A DNA stretch of 64,000 bases from Fibrobacter succinogenes (GCA_902799745.1 CADCBQ010000010.1:37530-101529), one strand, 5' to 3'. Shown: positions 10,031 to 19,506, counted from the stretch's first letter. The notes: generated by a model not told the origin, from the sequence alone. A program made the numbers and translations.

Positions 10031-10780
10031 TTATTCGTCAAAATTCTCCGGAGGTGGCAATGCTTCGAAAGCGGCCTTGGCGTCTTGCACGTTTTCGTTC
10101 TTCACATCTTTCTTGAGGAGCCCGTCGCGTAGCGTAATGGTACGCCCACTAAAGGTGGCAATGTCAGGTTCATGCGTCACGAAGGCGATGGTTTTTCCTT
10201 GGCGGTTCAGCTCCTGGAAAATCATCATGATTTCGTAACTGGTACGCGTATCAAGGTTACCGGTCGCTTCGTCGGCGAGGATAATCACCGGGTCGTTGAC
10301 TAGGGCGCGGGCGATTGCGACTCGCTGCTGCTGGCCGCCCGAAAGCTGGTTCGGCAAATGGTTCATGCGACTTTCGAGCCCGACCATTTTTAACGCTTCG
10401 ATAGCGCGGCGGTGTCGTTCCGCAGCAGACACACTGGAATTATATAATAAGGGCAGCTCTACGTTCTCGATAGCCGTGGTTCGGCTGAGCAAGTTGTAAC
10501 TCTGGAAAACGAATCCGAGCTTTTTGCTGCGGATTTTGGCGAGCGCGTCGCGCTTTAATTTTTCGGTATGCTGTCCGTCTAGAATATATTCGCCGGAGGT
10601 CGGCTTGTCCATGCAACCCAGAATGTTCAGCATGGTCGACTTGCCGGAACCGCTTGTACCCATGATGGTCACGAATTCGCCGGGATAGATGTCAAAAGAG
10701 ACGCCACGCAGCGAGTGGACCGTTTCATCGCCCATTTTGAAGTCTCGGCGGATATTTTGTATTGATAAAATCGGGTCCAT
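10031..10780 (-). CDS. ABC transporter ATP-binding protein (MacB/LolD type)
   Basis: This 249-residue ATPase has Walker [10 protein letters not shown] (41-49), a Q-loop (FQSYNLL), the signature [15 protein letters not shown], Walker [14 protein letters not shown] and the H-loop (FVTHEP). The GCMD-x-PTSG stretch after the Walker A is typical of the MacB/LolD subfamily. It is the energising subunit for the permease encoded immediately downstream. The C-terminus is extended by about 25 acidic residues. The gene is divergent from the OmpA-like gene, with 152 bases between them that must hold both promoters. Confidence 0.93.
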   Translation of the reverse strand: MDPILSIQNIRRDFKMGDETVHSLRGVSFDIYPGEFVTIMGTSGSGKSTMLNILGCMDKPTSGEYILDGQHTEKLKRDALAKIRSKKLGFVFQSYNLLSRTTAIENVELPLLYNSSVSAAERHRRAIEALKMVGLESRMNHLPNQLSGGQQQRVAIARALVNDPVIILADEATGNLDTRTSYEIMMIFQELNRQGKTIAFVTHEPDIATFSGRTITLRDGLLKKDVKNENVQDAKAAFEALPPPENFDE

Positions 10781-10932
10781 AATCGCTAATTAGATGCCTA
10801 TCAAGAACATTTAGTTGCAAATCTACTGATTTTTGGGGCTATTTTGGGGTGTGAGCGGCGTCACATTTGGTTTTAATTTACTGAAAATACTACATTGGAA
10901 ACAAAATGTAATAAAGACATGCGAGGGATACA

Positions 10933-13299
10933 ATGAAAAAGATCATTGCTTTATCACTAGTCGCTGGCGGTCTTGCCTTTGCCCAGTCCGGGCTTCAGGG
11001 TGGAACCTCCGGTATACATCAACACAACGCCTACACGTTGGGTCAGTGGGGTATCGAACTCGGTACGGGTGGAGATATTTCTTCTGACGCTTGGTCTCAG
11101 TCCCGTGGTGGCGTACTTTACCAGGGAAATACGGAACGTTCTTTCCATAGGAATGCGGGTACTCTTAGCGGTAATGTTCATGCAGCAATTGGTCTCAAGG
11201 ATTTCATTGACCTCGGTGTTGCTCTTCCGCTTTACTATGACCACGCCAACCTGAAGGGCGATGGTGAAGGCGATATCTGGAAAGCTAGCCGTGGCGACCT
11301 GGACGTTTGGTTGAAGGCCGGCCTCATCGGTGATGCCAAGAGCTTCTTTGGCCTCGCTATCCAGGGTGATGTCTATTTCCCGACCGGTGATGAAAACGTG
11401 GGCGTTCGTCCTCGTCATGCCTGGTACTTGAATGACGACGGTGGTGTTACCCACCCGTACACCGCTGGTGGCTTTAGCTATTCTGGAACCGTGGTGCTCT
11501 CCTTGAACTTCGGCGCACTTGGTGTACCGGTCTTGTGGAACACCCACGCAAGCTTCGTTTATGCCGACAAGGGTACCAATACCTTGGTTTATGGCACGGG
11601 CTTGAACGTGATGCCGACCAGCTGGATGGATATCTTTGTTGAATACTCCGGCGAAATGCGTATCGAAGAAGGTGCCTACCGTCGCGACCCGATGGACGAC
11701 CCGATGCTCCTGACTCCGGGTTTCCGTTTCCACCTGCCGTGGCATATCGACCTGGCTTTGGGCGCAGACATTGCCTTCCGTACTCTTAATAACCTCGGTT
11801 ACGATAGAGAAGAAGACCTGAAGAATGTCAATGAACATACCATTCATCATGCCAATACATCGGGTAATGTCAGCTATGGCTATGCCCCGACCCCGACGGT
11901 TGCTGTAACTGCAGCTCTTACTTGGCGCTTCGGCGGCAACGTCAAGGACGTGCAGACCGATAGCGATGCCGATGGCGTACCGGATGCCAAGGACCAGTGC
12001 GAAAAGACTCCGGCCGGTGCCGTGGTTGATTCTCTCGGTTGCCCGCAGGATTCCGACAAGGATGGCATCTTTGATGGTCTTGACAAGTGCCAGAACACTC
12101 GTGGTGGCGCAAGCGTTGATTCTCTCGGCTGCGAACCGGACTTCGATAAGGACGGCATTCCTGACGGTCTCGACAAGTGCCCGAACACCCAGGCTGGCGT
12201 GAAGGCTGATTCTGTCGGTTGCCCGGCTGATACTGATAAGGACGGCGTGTACGACGGTCTCGACAAGTGCGAAAATACTCCGGCAGGTCTCCCGGTTGAC
12301 GAAACGGGTTGTCCGGCTGATGCTGACAAGGACGGCGTTGCCGATGCATTCGACAAGTGCCCGAATACTGCTGCTGGCCTCGCTGTTGATACTCTCGGCT
12401 GCCCGGCTGACGCTGACAAGGATGGCGTACCTGATGCTCTCGACAAGTGCCCGAACACCAGCGAAGGTGCCCAGGTGAACGCTGAAGGTTGCGAAGGCGA
12501 CTTCGACGGTGACGGTATTCCGGATGCCAAGGACCAGTGCCCGAACACCAAGCAGGGCGTGCCTGTTGATTCTACGGGTTGCCCGGCCGACGCTGACAAG
12601 GATGGCGTGCCTGACGCTCTCGACAAGTGCCCGGATACGAAGGCTGGCTTGAATGTTGACAATACCGGTTGCCCGCTCGACTTCGACAAGGACGGTATCC
12701 CGGATGGTATTGACCAGTGCCCGAACACCCAGGCTGGCGTGCCGGTTGACTCTGTGGGTTGCGCTGCTGACGCTGACAAGGATGGCGTGTACGATGGTCT
12801 CGACAAGTGCCCGGATACTCCGAAGGGTGCATCTGTTGACACCGTTGGCTGCCCGGTCGATAGCGATAAGGACGGCGTGGCTGACTTCCTCGATAAGTGC
12901 CCGAACACCCTCGAAGGCGTGCGTATCGACAAGAAGGGTTGCCCGCTCAACAAGGCTGAAGACCTCGAACAGTTGAAGAAGGGTATCAACTTCCAGAGTG
13001 GCTCCAAGAAGCTCACCAAGGCAAGTTACAAGACCTTGAACAACATCGTGAAACTCATGAAGAAGTTCAACACCGCCAACATCGAAGTCCAGGGTCACAC
13101 CGACAATACTGGCTCCGAAGAAACCAACAAGCAGATCTCTCAGGATCGTGCCCAGGTGGTGGTGGATTACTTCATCCAGAACGGTATTTCTTCTGACCGC
13201 GTTCGCGCCGTGGGCTTCGGCTCCGACAAGCCGATCGCCGACAACAAGACGAAGAAGGGCCGCTCCAAGAACCGCCGTGTTGAACTCGTACCGTTCTAA
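10933..13299 (+). CDS. OmpA-family outer membrane protein with 11 thrombospondin type 3 repeats
   Basis: This 788-residue protein has a signal peptide (cleaved after GGLAFA), an N-terminal beta-barrel-like region (about 20-335), eleven tandem 30-residue TSP3 repeats (343-672), and a C-terminal OmpA peptidoglycan-binding domain (about 685-788, with VQGHTDNTGSEETN and NRRVELVPF). Each repeat follows D-x-D-x-DG-x-x-D-x-x-D-x-C-x-N/D-T, which binds Ca2+, and has two cysteines that can pair. The design suggests a rigid calcium-stabilised spacer between the outer membrane barrel and the cell wall. Expression is probably high, judging by uniform codon use and a strong terminator downstream. It has its own promoter, divergent from the ABC genes. 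Confidence 0.93.
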   Translation: MKKIIALSLVAGGLAFAQSGLQGGTSGIHQHNAYTLGQWGIELGTGGDISSDAWSQSRGGVLYQGNTERSFHRNAGTLSGNVHAAIGLKDFIDLGVALPLYYDHANLKGDGEGDIWKASRGDLDVWLKAGLIGDAKSFFGLAIQGDVYFPTGDENVGVRPRHAWYLNDDGGVTHPYTAGGFSYSGTVVLSLNFGALGVPVLWNTHASFVYADKGTNTLVYGTGLNVMPTSWMDIFVEYSGEMRIEEGAYRRDPMDDPMLLTPGFRFHLPWHIDLALGADIAFRTLNNLGYDREEDLKNVNEHTIHHANTSGNVSYGYAPTPTVAVTAALTWRFGGNVKDVQTDSDADGVPDAKDQCEKTPAGAVVDSLGCPQDSDKDGIFDGLDKCQNTRGGASVDSLGCEPDFDKDGIPDGLDKCPNTQAGVKADSVGCPADTDKDGVYDGLDKCENTPAGLPVDETGCPADADKDGVADAFDKCPNTAAGLAVDTLGCPADADKDGVPDALDKCPNTSEGAQVNAEGCEGDFDGDGIPDAKDQCPNTKQGVPVDSTGCPADADKDGVPDALDKCPDTKAGLNVDNTGCPLDFDKDGIPDGIDQCPNTQAGVPVDSVGCAADADKDGVYDGLDKCPDTPKGASVDTVGCPVDSDKDGVADFLDKCPNTLEGVRIDKKGCPLNKAEDLEQLKKGINFQSGSKKLTKASYKTLNNIVKLMKKFNTANIEVQGHTDNTGSEETNKQISQDRAQVVVDYFIQNGISSDRVRAVGFGSDKPIADNKTKKGRSKNRRVELVPF
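11959..12948 (+). repeat. eleven 90-bp tandem repeats encoding TSP3 units
   Basis: Exactly 11 x 90 bases in frame, each encoding one 30-residue TSP3 unit of the OmpA-like protein. Units differ at many third positions, so the array is old rather than freshly expanded. Several units share GACAAGTGCCCGAACACC, so local recombination is possible. Confidence 0.9.
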
Positions 13300-13321
13300 T
13301 CGGAATTCTTGAACCGAAATT

Positions 13322-13353
13322 AAAAACGCTCGCCATTGGCGAGCGTTTTTTTT
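13322..13353. terminator. bidirectional intrinsic terminator
   Basis: The perfect stem AACGCTCGCC-ATT-GGCGAGCGTT with A- and T-runs on its flanks lies between the converging OmpA-like (+) and GtrA-like (-) genes. Confidence 0.92.
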
Positions 13354-13356
13354 GTT

Positions 13357-13770
13357 TTATTTCTTAAATACCCATTTTTTATAAAGCATAAAGCTCGCAA
13401 CGACATATACGCCGTTCGCGACGATGTTTGCGAAGAAGCCGGGTTTCATGAATTGCGAAATGAAGTCGGTGAACGGTTTGCACCAGGCGGTGTTCAAAAC
13501 GTAAACGGTGGCTTCGAGCGTTACAAAGTTCAAGGCGTAGGCCGCAAGGAACACGATGATGAATCGGACGATTTCGGTGCGCTTGCGGTTATGGCTCTTG
13601 AAGTTCCAAATGCGGTTCATCAAGTAGCTGTTGATGGCGCCGAAAATGAACCCGAGAAAGTTCGAAAGTTCCAGGTTCCAGTCAAGTATTTGGTGCATCA
13701 CCCAGACCGAGGCGAGGGTAATGAGCGTGTTCATGACGCCAATCAAGTTGTATTTGATGAAATGTTTCAC
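13357..13770 (-). CDS. GtrA-like membrane protein
   Basis: This 137-residue protein has four predicted membrane helices and the GtrA family pattern: FIKYNLIGVMNTLITLASVW at the N-terminus, NFLGFIFGAINSYLMNRIWNF in the middle, and a YKKWVFKK end. GtrA proteins are thought to flip or carry polyprenyl-linked sugars for surface glycosylation. No glycosyltransferase gene is adjacent. It is divergent from the CoA-transferase gene, with about 34 bases between the start codons. Confidence 0.85.
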   Translation of the reverse strand: MKHFIKYNLIGVMNTLITLASVWVMHQILDWNLELSNFLGFIFGAINSYLMNRIWNFKSHNRKRTEIVRFIIVFLAAYALNFVTLEATVYVLNTAWCKPFTDFISQFMKPGFFANIVANGVYVVASFMLYKKWVFKK

Positions 13771-13804
13771 ACGGGAAAATCTAAAAAATTATTTTTACGG
13801 CACT

Positions 13805-15292
13805 ATGACTTGGTTTGATGCGAAAAAGTGTTCGGCGGCCGATGCCGCGGCGATGATTAACGATGGTGATGTACTGGGAGTTTCCGGTTTTACTTTGGCC
13901 GGTTACCCCAAAGAGGTTCCCTCGGCTTTGGCCGCGCGTGCCGAAAAGTTGCATGCCGAAGGCAAGCCTTTTAAGGTCACGCTTTTTTCGGGAGCCTCTA
14001 CGGGCGACAGCTGCGACGGGGCGTTAGCTCGGGCGCAGGCGGTGTCTCTCAGGATGCCGTACCAGAGTAATCCGAGCCTTCGCAAGGCGATTAACGCTGG
14101 TCAAATCAAGTATATCGACGCCCACCTCGGCAAAATGGGCTATCTGGTGCGTACCGGTGCGGTGCCCGCGCCGACGGTCGCGATTATTGAAGTCTCTGCC
14201 ATATTGAGCGACGGTCGCGTATGCCTTTCGACTTCGGGCGGAAACTCGGTGACTTACCTCGAGATGGCTCCCAAGATTATTCTGGAATTGAATACGCGCC
14301 TGGGTAATGCCTTCATGGGTATTCACGATACTGCGCTTCCGGAACTTCCGCCGCACGCAAAGCCGCTTCCCATCTATAGTGCCGGGGATCGTGTCGGATC
14401 TGAATTTGTGAAGATTGACCCGAACAAGGTGATTGCCGTTGTCGAAACCTCTCGACTTGACGAAGTGAATCCGTTCGTGGAACCGGATGCCGTTTCCAGA
14501 AACATCGGTGAGCGCATTCTCGATTTTATTTGCTTCGAAGAAAGCAAGGGTCGCCTTCCTAAGGGACTCGCTTTCCAGAGCGGCGTGGGTAAGGTGGCAA
14601 ATGCAGTCCTTAGCGCCATGTCCGACGATAGCCGGCTTGGAACGATTGACCTTTATACCGAAGTTATTCAAGAAGCCGTGTTCCCGCTTTTGAAGAAGGG
14701 AAAGCTCGGCGTCGCTTCGGGTACGGCTCTTACTTTGTCTGAAAATGCGCAGAAGGAATTCGTCGAAAACAGCGCCGAATGGAAAAAGCACCTGGTGCTT
14801 CGTCAGCAAGAAGTGAGCAACAGCCCCGACGTGATTCGTCGCGTGGGTGTGATTTCCATGAATACGGCGCTCGAAGCCGATATCTTTGGCAATGTGAACA
14901 GCAGCCTGGTTTCGGGATCTTCGATGATGAACGGAATTGGCGGTGCAGCCGACTTTGCGCGCAACTGCGCTCTCGGATTTTTCTTGACGCCTTCGGTCGC
15001 AAAAGATGGTGCCATCAGCTCGATTGTTCCTTACGTGAGCCATGTGGACCAAACCGACCACGATACCATGATTTTCGTGACGGAGCAGGGGCTTGCCGAT
15101 TTGCGTGGTCTTGCCGCCGAAGAACGTGCAAGGCTCATTATCAAGAATTGCGCCCATCCGGATTTCCGTGAACCGCTCACCGATTTCTTGGAATATAGCC
15201 TGAAACATGCGAAGGGCTTGCACATGCCTTTGGCTTTGGAGAGAGCTTTCGAGATGCATTCTCGGTTCCTTGAAACCGGTAAAATGCGTTAA
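13805..15292 (+). CDS. acetyl-CoA hydrolase / succinyl-CoA:acetate CoA-transferase family protein
   Basis: This 495-residue protein is of typical length for the Cat1/ScpC group. Motifs include GVSGFTLAGYPKEVPSAL near the N-terminus, GASTGDSCDGALARA, QSGVGKVANAVL, the catalytic glutamate E286 in LYTEVIQE, MNTALEADIFGNVNSS, the CoA-binding NGIGGAADFARN, and VSHVDQTDHDTMIFVTEQGLADLRG. It moves CoA between succinyl-CoA and acetate, or hydrolyses acetyl-CoA, which fits a succinate- and acetate-producing fermenter. I start at ATG 13805 because homology begins at MTWFDAKK; the frame is open upstream but overlaps the divergent GtrA gene. No clear SD precedes this ATG. Confidence 0.88.
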   Translation: MTWFDAKKCSAADAAAMINDGDVLGVSGFTLAGYPKEVPSALAARAEKLHAEGKPFKVTLFSGASTGDSCDGALARAQAVSLRMPYQSNPSLRKAINAGQIKYIDAHLGKMGYLVRTGAVPAPTVAIIEVSAILSDGRVCLSTSGGNSVTYLEMAPKIILELNTRLGNAFMGIHDTALPELPPHAKPLPIYSAGDRVGSEFVKIDPNKVIAVVETSRLDEVNPFVEPDAVSRNIGERILDFICFEESKGRLPKGLAFQSGVGKVANAVLSAMSDDSRLGTIDLYTEVIQEAVFPLLKKGKLGVASGTALTLSENAQKEFVENSAEWKKHLVLRQQEVSNSPDVIRRVGVISMNTALEADIFGNVNSSLVSGSSMMNGIGGAADFARNCALGFFLTPSVAKDGAISSIVPYVSHVDQTDHDTMIFVTEQGLADLRGLAAEERARLIIKNCAHPDFREPLTDFLEYSLKHAKGLHMPLALERAFEMHSRFLETGKMR

Positions 15293-15323
15293 AAAGTTCC
15301 ATTTTTGCAAAATTTCCGTGATT

Positions 15324-15356
15324 AGACGCATAGCCCTTGTACAGGCGTGCGTCTTT
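15324..15356 (+). terminator. possible intrinsic terminator after the CoA-transferase gene
   Basis: AGACGCA and TGCGTCT form a stem with a 19-base loop, followed by a short T-run. It is weaker than the other terminators in the window. Confidence 0.4.
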
Positions 15357-15402
15357 GGTAAATTCCATTAGCTTTTTTGTTGAAAAAAAAGTAGTTTCTT
15401 GT

Positions 15403-15410
15403 TATATTGC
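15403..15410 (+). promoter_or_regulatory. -7 promoter element (TATATTGC)
   Basis: TATATTGC lies 24 bases before ATG 15434, with TTGTTGA about 19 bases upstream as a possible -33 element. It resembles the TATATTTG boxes at other genes here. Confidence 0.5.
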
Positions 15411-15433
15411 GAATAGCTTTTTAGGATCGACGA

Positions 15434-17854
15434 ATGAATCGCCTGTTTTGGATTATAATCTCTGCTTGGTTCGCCTTCTCTTTGCAGGCGTGTTCTGGTA
15501 GTTCGTCTTCTTCGAACGATGAAAATGATCCTGATGAATATGAAGATGAATACGACGGCGAAGGCGGTGACAACGGGAAGGGCGATGGCAATTCGAGCGG
15601 TTCCCGCTGGGATAAAAAATCAAGTGGCGTTGTACAGAAAGATTCTTTAGGGAACCCCATTTCAAGTGCAGGTGAACCAGGTAAGCCGGGTGAACCTGGC
15701 GAATCGGGAAATTCCAGTTCTTCGACAGGCCCTGTTGTGGGGATTAAAGATACGGTTATTGTTGATACGACGGCCGTGGTCGATGTCGATGCGTTGCCTG
15801 AATGTACTGCCGACAACGAAGGTGAATCTTTCTTGGTTAAGAGCGAAAATATCTTGTATTTCTGCTTGGCCAAGGAATGGGTTCCTTCTGACGCTGTTGC
15901 CCAAACGGCTGGAATTTCTTGCCGCAACGGGGTGATGGTGACTGGCGTCGATGCGGATGATGACGATGACGGCGGTTCTAGTACGGGTGGATATAGCTCG
16001 CCCTGGGGAAACTTTGGTGGCGGCGGCAACTCCGTAAATACCTCGGCGGTGGACGATTCTTCGGCTGTGCCGCGTATGGTGGGGGCTCACCTTGTGGGTG
16101 TTGCTGAAAAGGGACCGTTCCGCTATGGCACCTCGATCAAGTTGATTGAACTCGACAGTACGCAGCATTTGGCTGATTCCAAGCGTACTCACAAGACTTG
16201 CATTTTGAATGGTGACGGCAACTACAGTTTTGACAGCGTAGACTTTGTGTCGCCGTACTTGCGCGTCAAGGCGAACGGATTCTTTAGGAACGAACTGACC
16301 GGTGGACTTTCTTCGAAGCCGGTGACACTCGAAGCCGTTGTCGATGTGACCGAAAAAGACACGGTGAACGTGAATATCTTGACTCACATGGAAGCTCCGC
16401 GTGTGCTCAAGCTCGTGGAAAATAGCGGCAACAACCAGCCGGTTCGTGCAGTCAAGGCGCAGGCCTTGCGTGAAATCCTTTCGAGCTTCGAAATCCAGTG
16501 GGATAAATCTTCTGGTAGTAGCAGCGGTGGAAATAACGGTGGCTTTGGTGGCTGGAACTTTGGTGGACAGCAACAGCAGACGCTCACGACCGATGGCCGC
16601 TTTGCCGAAGATATCGGACTTTTTGATGGTGACGAGTACAGTGGTGCCCTCCTTGCAATCTCTATCATGATGCAGCGCAAGGGCTCGGGCTCCGAGATGA
16701 CTTCTTATGCCGCAGGCATTGCCGACCGCATCAAGGGTAACGGCAACTGGGACGACAATAACGCCAAGGCCGACCTTGCTGACTGGCTCATGGTGCTCGA
16801 TACGAGTGGCTCTTACGCGACTATCCGCAACAATATCGCCAGCTGGAAAATGGGTGAGGTGCCCGACTTTGAAAAACACCTGAAGCGTTTCTGGTCCAGG
16901 GCCTATAACTTTGGCGATTGCAATGCGCAGAAAGCCGATTCGGTATTTTGCATTTCGAACAGCCTGAGCGCCTATTTCTGCGGGGGCGGCTACGATCAGC
17001 CGGGTCCGACTGTCCGCTTTATCTGCGATGCCAATACACATGAATGGCGCGCCGCTACCGCTGTCGAAAAAGACACCTACGGCTACGGCAAGGGTGAATA
17101 TCCGGGCCAAATCAAGAACGGCCGAGTCAATAAAGAAGCATACTACGTTTACGATAACGGCAAGTGGCGTTTAGCGACTAGCGACGATATCCAGGAATTC
17201 GAAGATATCGAAGATGTGTATAAGAGCCTGCAGGCGGGTGAAAAGGTCATCTTCTTCTTGCGCCATGCCAAGCGTAGCGATGATACAGGCAAGAACGGCC
17301 ACCTGACCGACGAGGGTAAGGCTCAGTCGAAGAGCGTGGGCGAAAAGTTCAAGGGCGAAGATATTTACTTTGCAAATTCGAACTACACGCGTAGCTACGA
17401 AACTTGCGACAATATTGCCATTGGCGCCGGAATGTCGGGCGCCGAAAAGAATGTGATTGACGACCTCGATGGCGAATGGTACGTAAAGGACAACAATAAG
17501 CTTGAACAGTACAAGAGCAACAATGGCGGCGGCTGGGTTGTGGCCTCTGAGTATACGTACAAGGGCTCGTATTCCGACGCTTACTATGATCTTGAAGAAT
17601 ACAGTGAAAAGTATATTACGGAAGTGATCAAGCCCGAATTTTCGAAGGTGAAAAAAGTGGGCGTGTTCATTTCGCACGATATGTTTGTGGTTCCGCTGAC
17701 GGCGTACTTCACCAACATGAAGGTGAACCTGCGCTACTTTGATACCAAGCAATGGATCAACTACTTGGCGGGCCTTGCAATCATCATGGGGAAAGACGGA
17801 ACGATTCGATATGTGCCGGTGAGGGGACTAGATTCCGGAACCATGACGATGTAG
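15434..17854 (+). CDS. lipoprotein with QKGPF-type domain and C-terminal histidine phosphatase domain
   Basis: This 806-residue lipoprotein (lipobox LQAC) has an acidic, Ser/Asn-rich linker and a short collagen-like stretch (GEPGKPGEPGESG). Next comes a region (about 215-490) matching the lipoproteins at 28992, 31885, 34915 and 36934: VAEKGPF, then VNVNILTHMEAPRVLKLV, then GALLAISIMMQ and PDFEKHLKRFW. The last ~200 residues are a histidine phosphatase (phosphoglycerate mutase-like) domain: FFLRHAKR replaces the RHG motif, TRSYETCDNI supplies the next conserved Arg/Glu, and the second histidine is in FISHDMF. It is probably anchored in the outer membrane and active outside the cytoplasm. Its substrate is unknown. 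A paralogue follows after seven bases. Confidence 0.82.
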   Translation: MNRLFWIIISAWFAFSLQACSGSSSSSNDENDPDEYEDEYDGEGGDNGKGDGNSSGSRWDKKSSGVVQKDSLGNPISSAGEPGKPGEPGESGNSSSSTGPVVGIKDTVIVDTTAVVDVDALPECTADNEGESFLVKSENILYFCLAKEWVPSDAVAQTAGISCRNGVMVTGVDADDDDDGGSSTGGYSSPWGNFGGGGNSVNTSAVDDSSAVPRMVGAHLVGVAEKGPFRYGTSIKLIELDSTQHLADSKRTHKTCILNGDGNYSFDSVDFVSPYLRVKANGFFRNELTGGLSSKPVTLEAVVDVTEKDTVNVNILTHMEAPRVLKLVENSGNNQPVRAVKAQALREILSSFEIQWDKSSGSSSGGNNGGFGGWNFGGQQQQTLTTDGRFAEDIGLFDGDEYSGALLAISIMMQRKGSGSEMTSYAAGIADRIKGNGNWDDNNAKADLADWLMVLDTSGSYATIRNNIASWKMGEVPDFEKHLKRFWSRAYNFGDCNAQKADSVFCISNSLSAYFCGGGYDQPGPTVRFICDANTHEWRAATAVEKDTYGYGKGEYPGQIKNGRVNKEAYYVYDNGKWRLATSDDIQEFEDIEDVYKSLQAGEKVIFFLRHAKRSDDTGKNGHLTDEGKAQSKSVGEKFKGEDIYFANSNYTRSYETCDNIAIGAGMSGAEKNVIDDLDGEWYVKDNNKLEQYKSNNGGGWVVASEYTYKGSYSDAYYDLEEYSEKYITEVIKPEFSKVKKVGVFISHDMFVVPLTAYFTNMKVNLRYFDTKQWINYLAGLAIIMGKDGTIRYVPVRGLDSGTMTM

Positions 17855-17861
17855 GTCGCAT

Positions 17862-19472
17862 ATGAAAAAAAAGTGGTGTGTGGAATGTTTGGGGGCTGCC
17901 TTGGCAGTAACCCTGTTCTTGTTTGGGTGCAGTTCAGAAAGTAATGGCGGTGCCGTAAATGGAGGCGAATCTGCACACGAGGGCTCGACAGAGGTAAAGC
18001 CCGATACCCAGACGGTTCAAGTCGTTGAACCGATTTATGCACCACTCTATGTCTTTGAAATTCTCGAAGAACGTGTTGCTGCGGCCGATTCGACCGATTC
18101 TGTGGCGGTGAACAATATATTGGATTTGTTGGCTCGCCCTCGTGTAGATCAGCACTTGATGAACCATGTCCCGTTGGATTCTGCGGTGGAACGCGCCAAG
18201 TACGAAACACTTGCGGCGTTCGGTGTGGATTCGCTGCAGTATGCGATGGATTCTAACGGCGTGTTGCTAGCGATTGCGGCGATGGTGCAGAGCCGCTTGA
18301 GTAAAGAAGAAACGCAGGCCTTTATCGGTACTTTGGGCGAAGACTTGAAGGGCGACGGCGTGTGGAATGACCCTAATGGGAAAATCCAGATTGCCGACTG
18401 GATTGTAGGGCTCGATAGCAACTGGCGTTATGGCGAAATTCGTAACAACGTAACGTCTGCCTACGGCGGGAATGTGCCGAACTTTGAAGGCTACATGCGT
18501 GGCTTTATTCCGCTCGCTTATGCCTTTGAAACTTGCACCGATGCGAATGCGGGCACGGTCACTTATGTGAACCAAGGCCAAAGTGCTTATTTCGCAAATG
18601 ACTACGAAACGTCGGACCATTCGGCGGTGCGCTTTATTTGCGATGCGAATGGATTCCAGTGGCGCCTTGCGCAGCCTATGGAAAAAGATACGGTGGGCTT
18701 TGGCCCGGGCGAATACGACCGTGAAATCCGCGAAGGGCGCGTCATCCATGACAACTACTACATTTACGATGCCGGCGCCTGGCGCCTAGCCACTCCGCAA
18801 GAAGCCGATGGCTTTACCGACCTTGTAGAAGTCTATGCGAATTTGGCTGCCGATGAAAAGGTTGTGTTCATTATCCGCCACAGCGAACGCACCGGCGAAA
18901 CGGGCGCAAAGGGCCACTTGACCGACAACGGGAAAAAGTACGCCCAGGAATTGGGAAAGCGTCTTGCCGCCGTGAATCAGGAAAAGTTCTACTTCGGCTA
19001 TTCGGGCTACACCCGCACTCAGGAAACCTGCGAAAATATTGCCTTGGGCTATGGGCAATCCAAGTACAGCTTGGATGTTCTTGCCGGGCTCGATGGCGAC
19101 TGGTACATGAAAGACAGCGTGAAGTTTGAAAGCTATTCGAATTCCGATGGCGGCGGCTGGGTGGTGTGTTCCAAGTACGCCTTTTTAGGGGCTTACCCGG
19201 ATGTATTCTATGACTTGGAAGAACGCAGCGAGGAACTGCTGCAAAAAGAAATTTTGGCGAATTTGGGTAAAATGGGGCGTGTGAGCTTCTTGGTTTCGCA
19301 CGACTACCTGGTTGTCCCGCTGCTTGCCTATGTGACGAACGGGCATGCGAATGTGCGCTTTTACGAAAAATGGAAATGGGTGAATTACATGGCCGGTGTG
19401 GCCATGATTATCTCTCCCGACGGTTCGGTTCGTTATATCCCCGTAAAAGGCCTCGAAACCGGGGTGATGTAG
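17862..19472 (+). CDS. lipoprotein with C-terminal histidine phosphatase domain, second copy
   Basis: This 536-residue paralogue of the preceding protein has lipobox LFGC, a short linker, and only the second half of the QKGPF-type domain (LLAIAAMVQ, KIQIADWIVGLDSNWRYGEI, PNFEGYMRGF). The shared cysteine-containing segment and the phosphatase domain follow (VFIIRHSERTGETG, TRTQETCENIALG, VSFLVSHDYLVV). The phosphatase halves of the two proteins align closely throughout, including GGGWVV and YDLEE, so they arose by tandem duplication with later loss or gain at the N-terminus. Only seven bases separate the genes, which should be co-transcribed. A terminator follows at 19474. Confidence 0.82.
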   Translation: MKKKWCVECLGAALAVTLFLFGCSSESNGGAVNGGESAHEGSTEVKPDTQTVQVVEPIYAPLYVFEILEERVAAADSTDSVAVNNILDLLARPRVDQHLMNHVPLDSAVERAKYETLAAFGVDSLQYAMDSNGVLLAIAAMVQSRLSKEETQAFIGTLGEDLKGDGVWNDPNGKIQIADWIVGLDSNWRYGEIRNNVTSAYGGNVPNFEGYMRGFIPLAYAFETCTDANAGTVTYVNQGQSAYFANDYETSDHSAVRFICDANGFQWRLAQPMEKDTVGFGPGEYDREIREGRVIHDNYYIYDAGAWRLATPQEADGFTDLVEVYANLAADEKVVFIIRHSERTGETGAKGHLTDNGKKYAQELGKRLAAVNQEKFYFGYSGYTRTQETCENIALGYGQSKYSLDVLAGLDGDWYMKDSVKFESYSNSDGGGWVVCSKYAFLGAYPDVFYDLEERSEELLQKEILANLGKMGRVSFLVSHDYLVVPLLAYVTNGHANVRFYEKWKWVNYMAGVAMIISPDGSVRYIPVKGLETGVM

Positions 19473-19473
19473 T

Positions 19474-19506
19474 TTTCGGCGGCGTTGTTCAAGCGCCGCT
19501 TTTTCT
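19474..19506 (+). terminator. intrinsic terminator
   Basis: GGCGGCG and GCGCCGC form a GC-rich stem around an 8-base loop, followed by TTTTTC, just after the second histidine-phosphatase lipoprotein gene. Confidence 0.75.

Noticed and set aside
11959..12948. Regular 90-base repeats, which could be mistaken for a CRISPR array or satellite.
   Set aside because: They are in-frame, degenerate at third positions and encode the TSP3 consensus, with no spacers.
10957..13098. Long open frame on the minus strand across the OmpA-like gene (713 codons).
   Set aside because: It is a side effect of the regular codon use of the 90-base TSP3 repeats. It has no start signals, and its repeats mirror those of the real gene.
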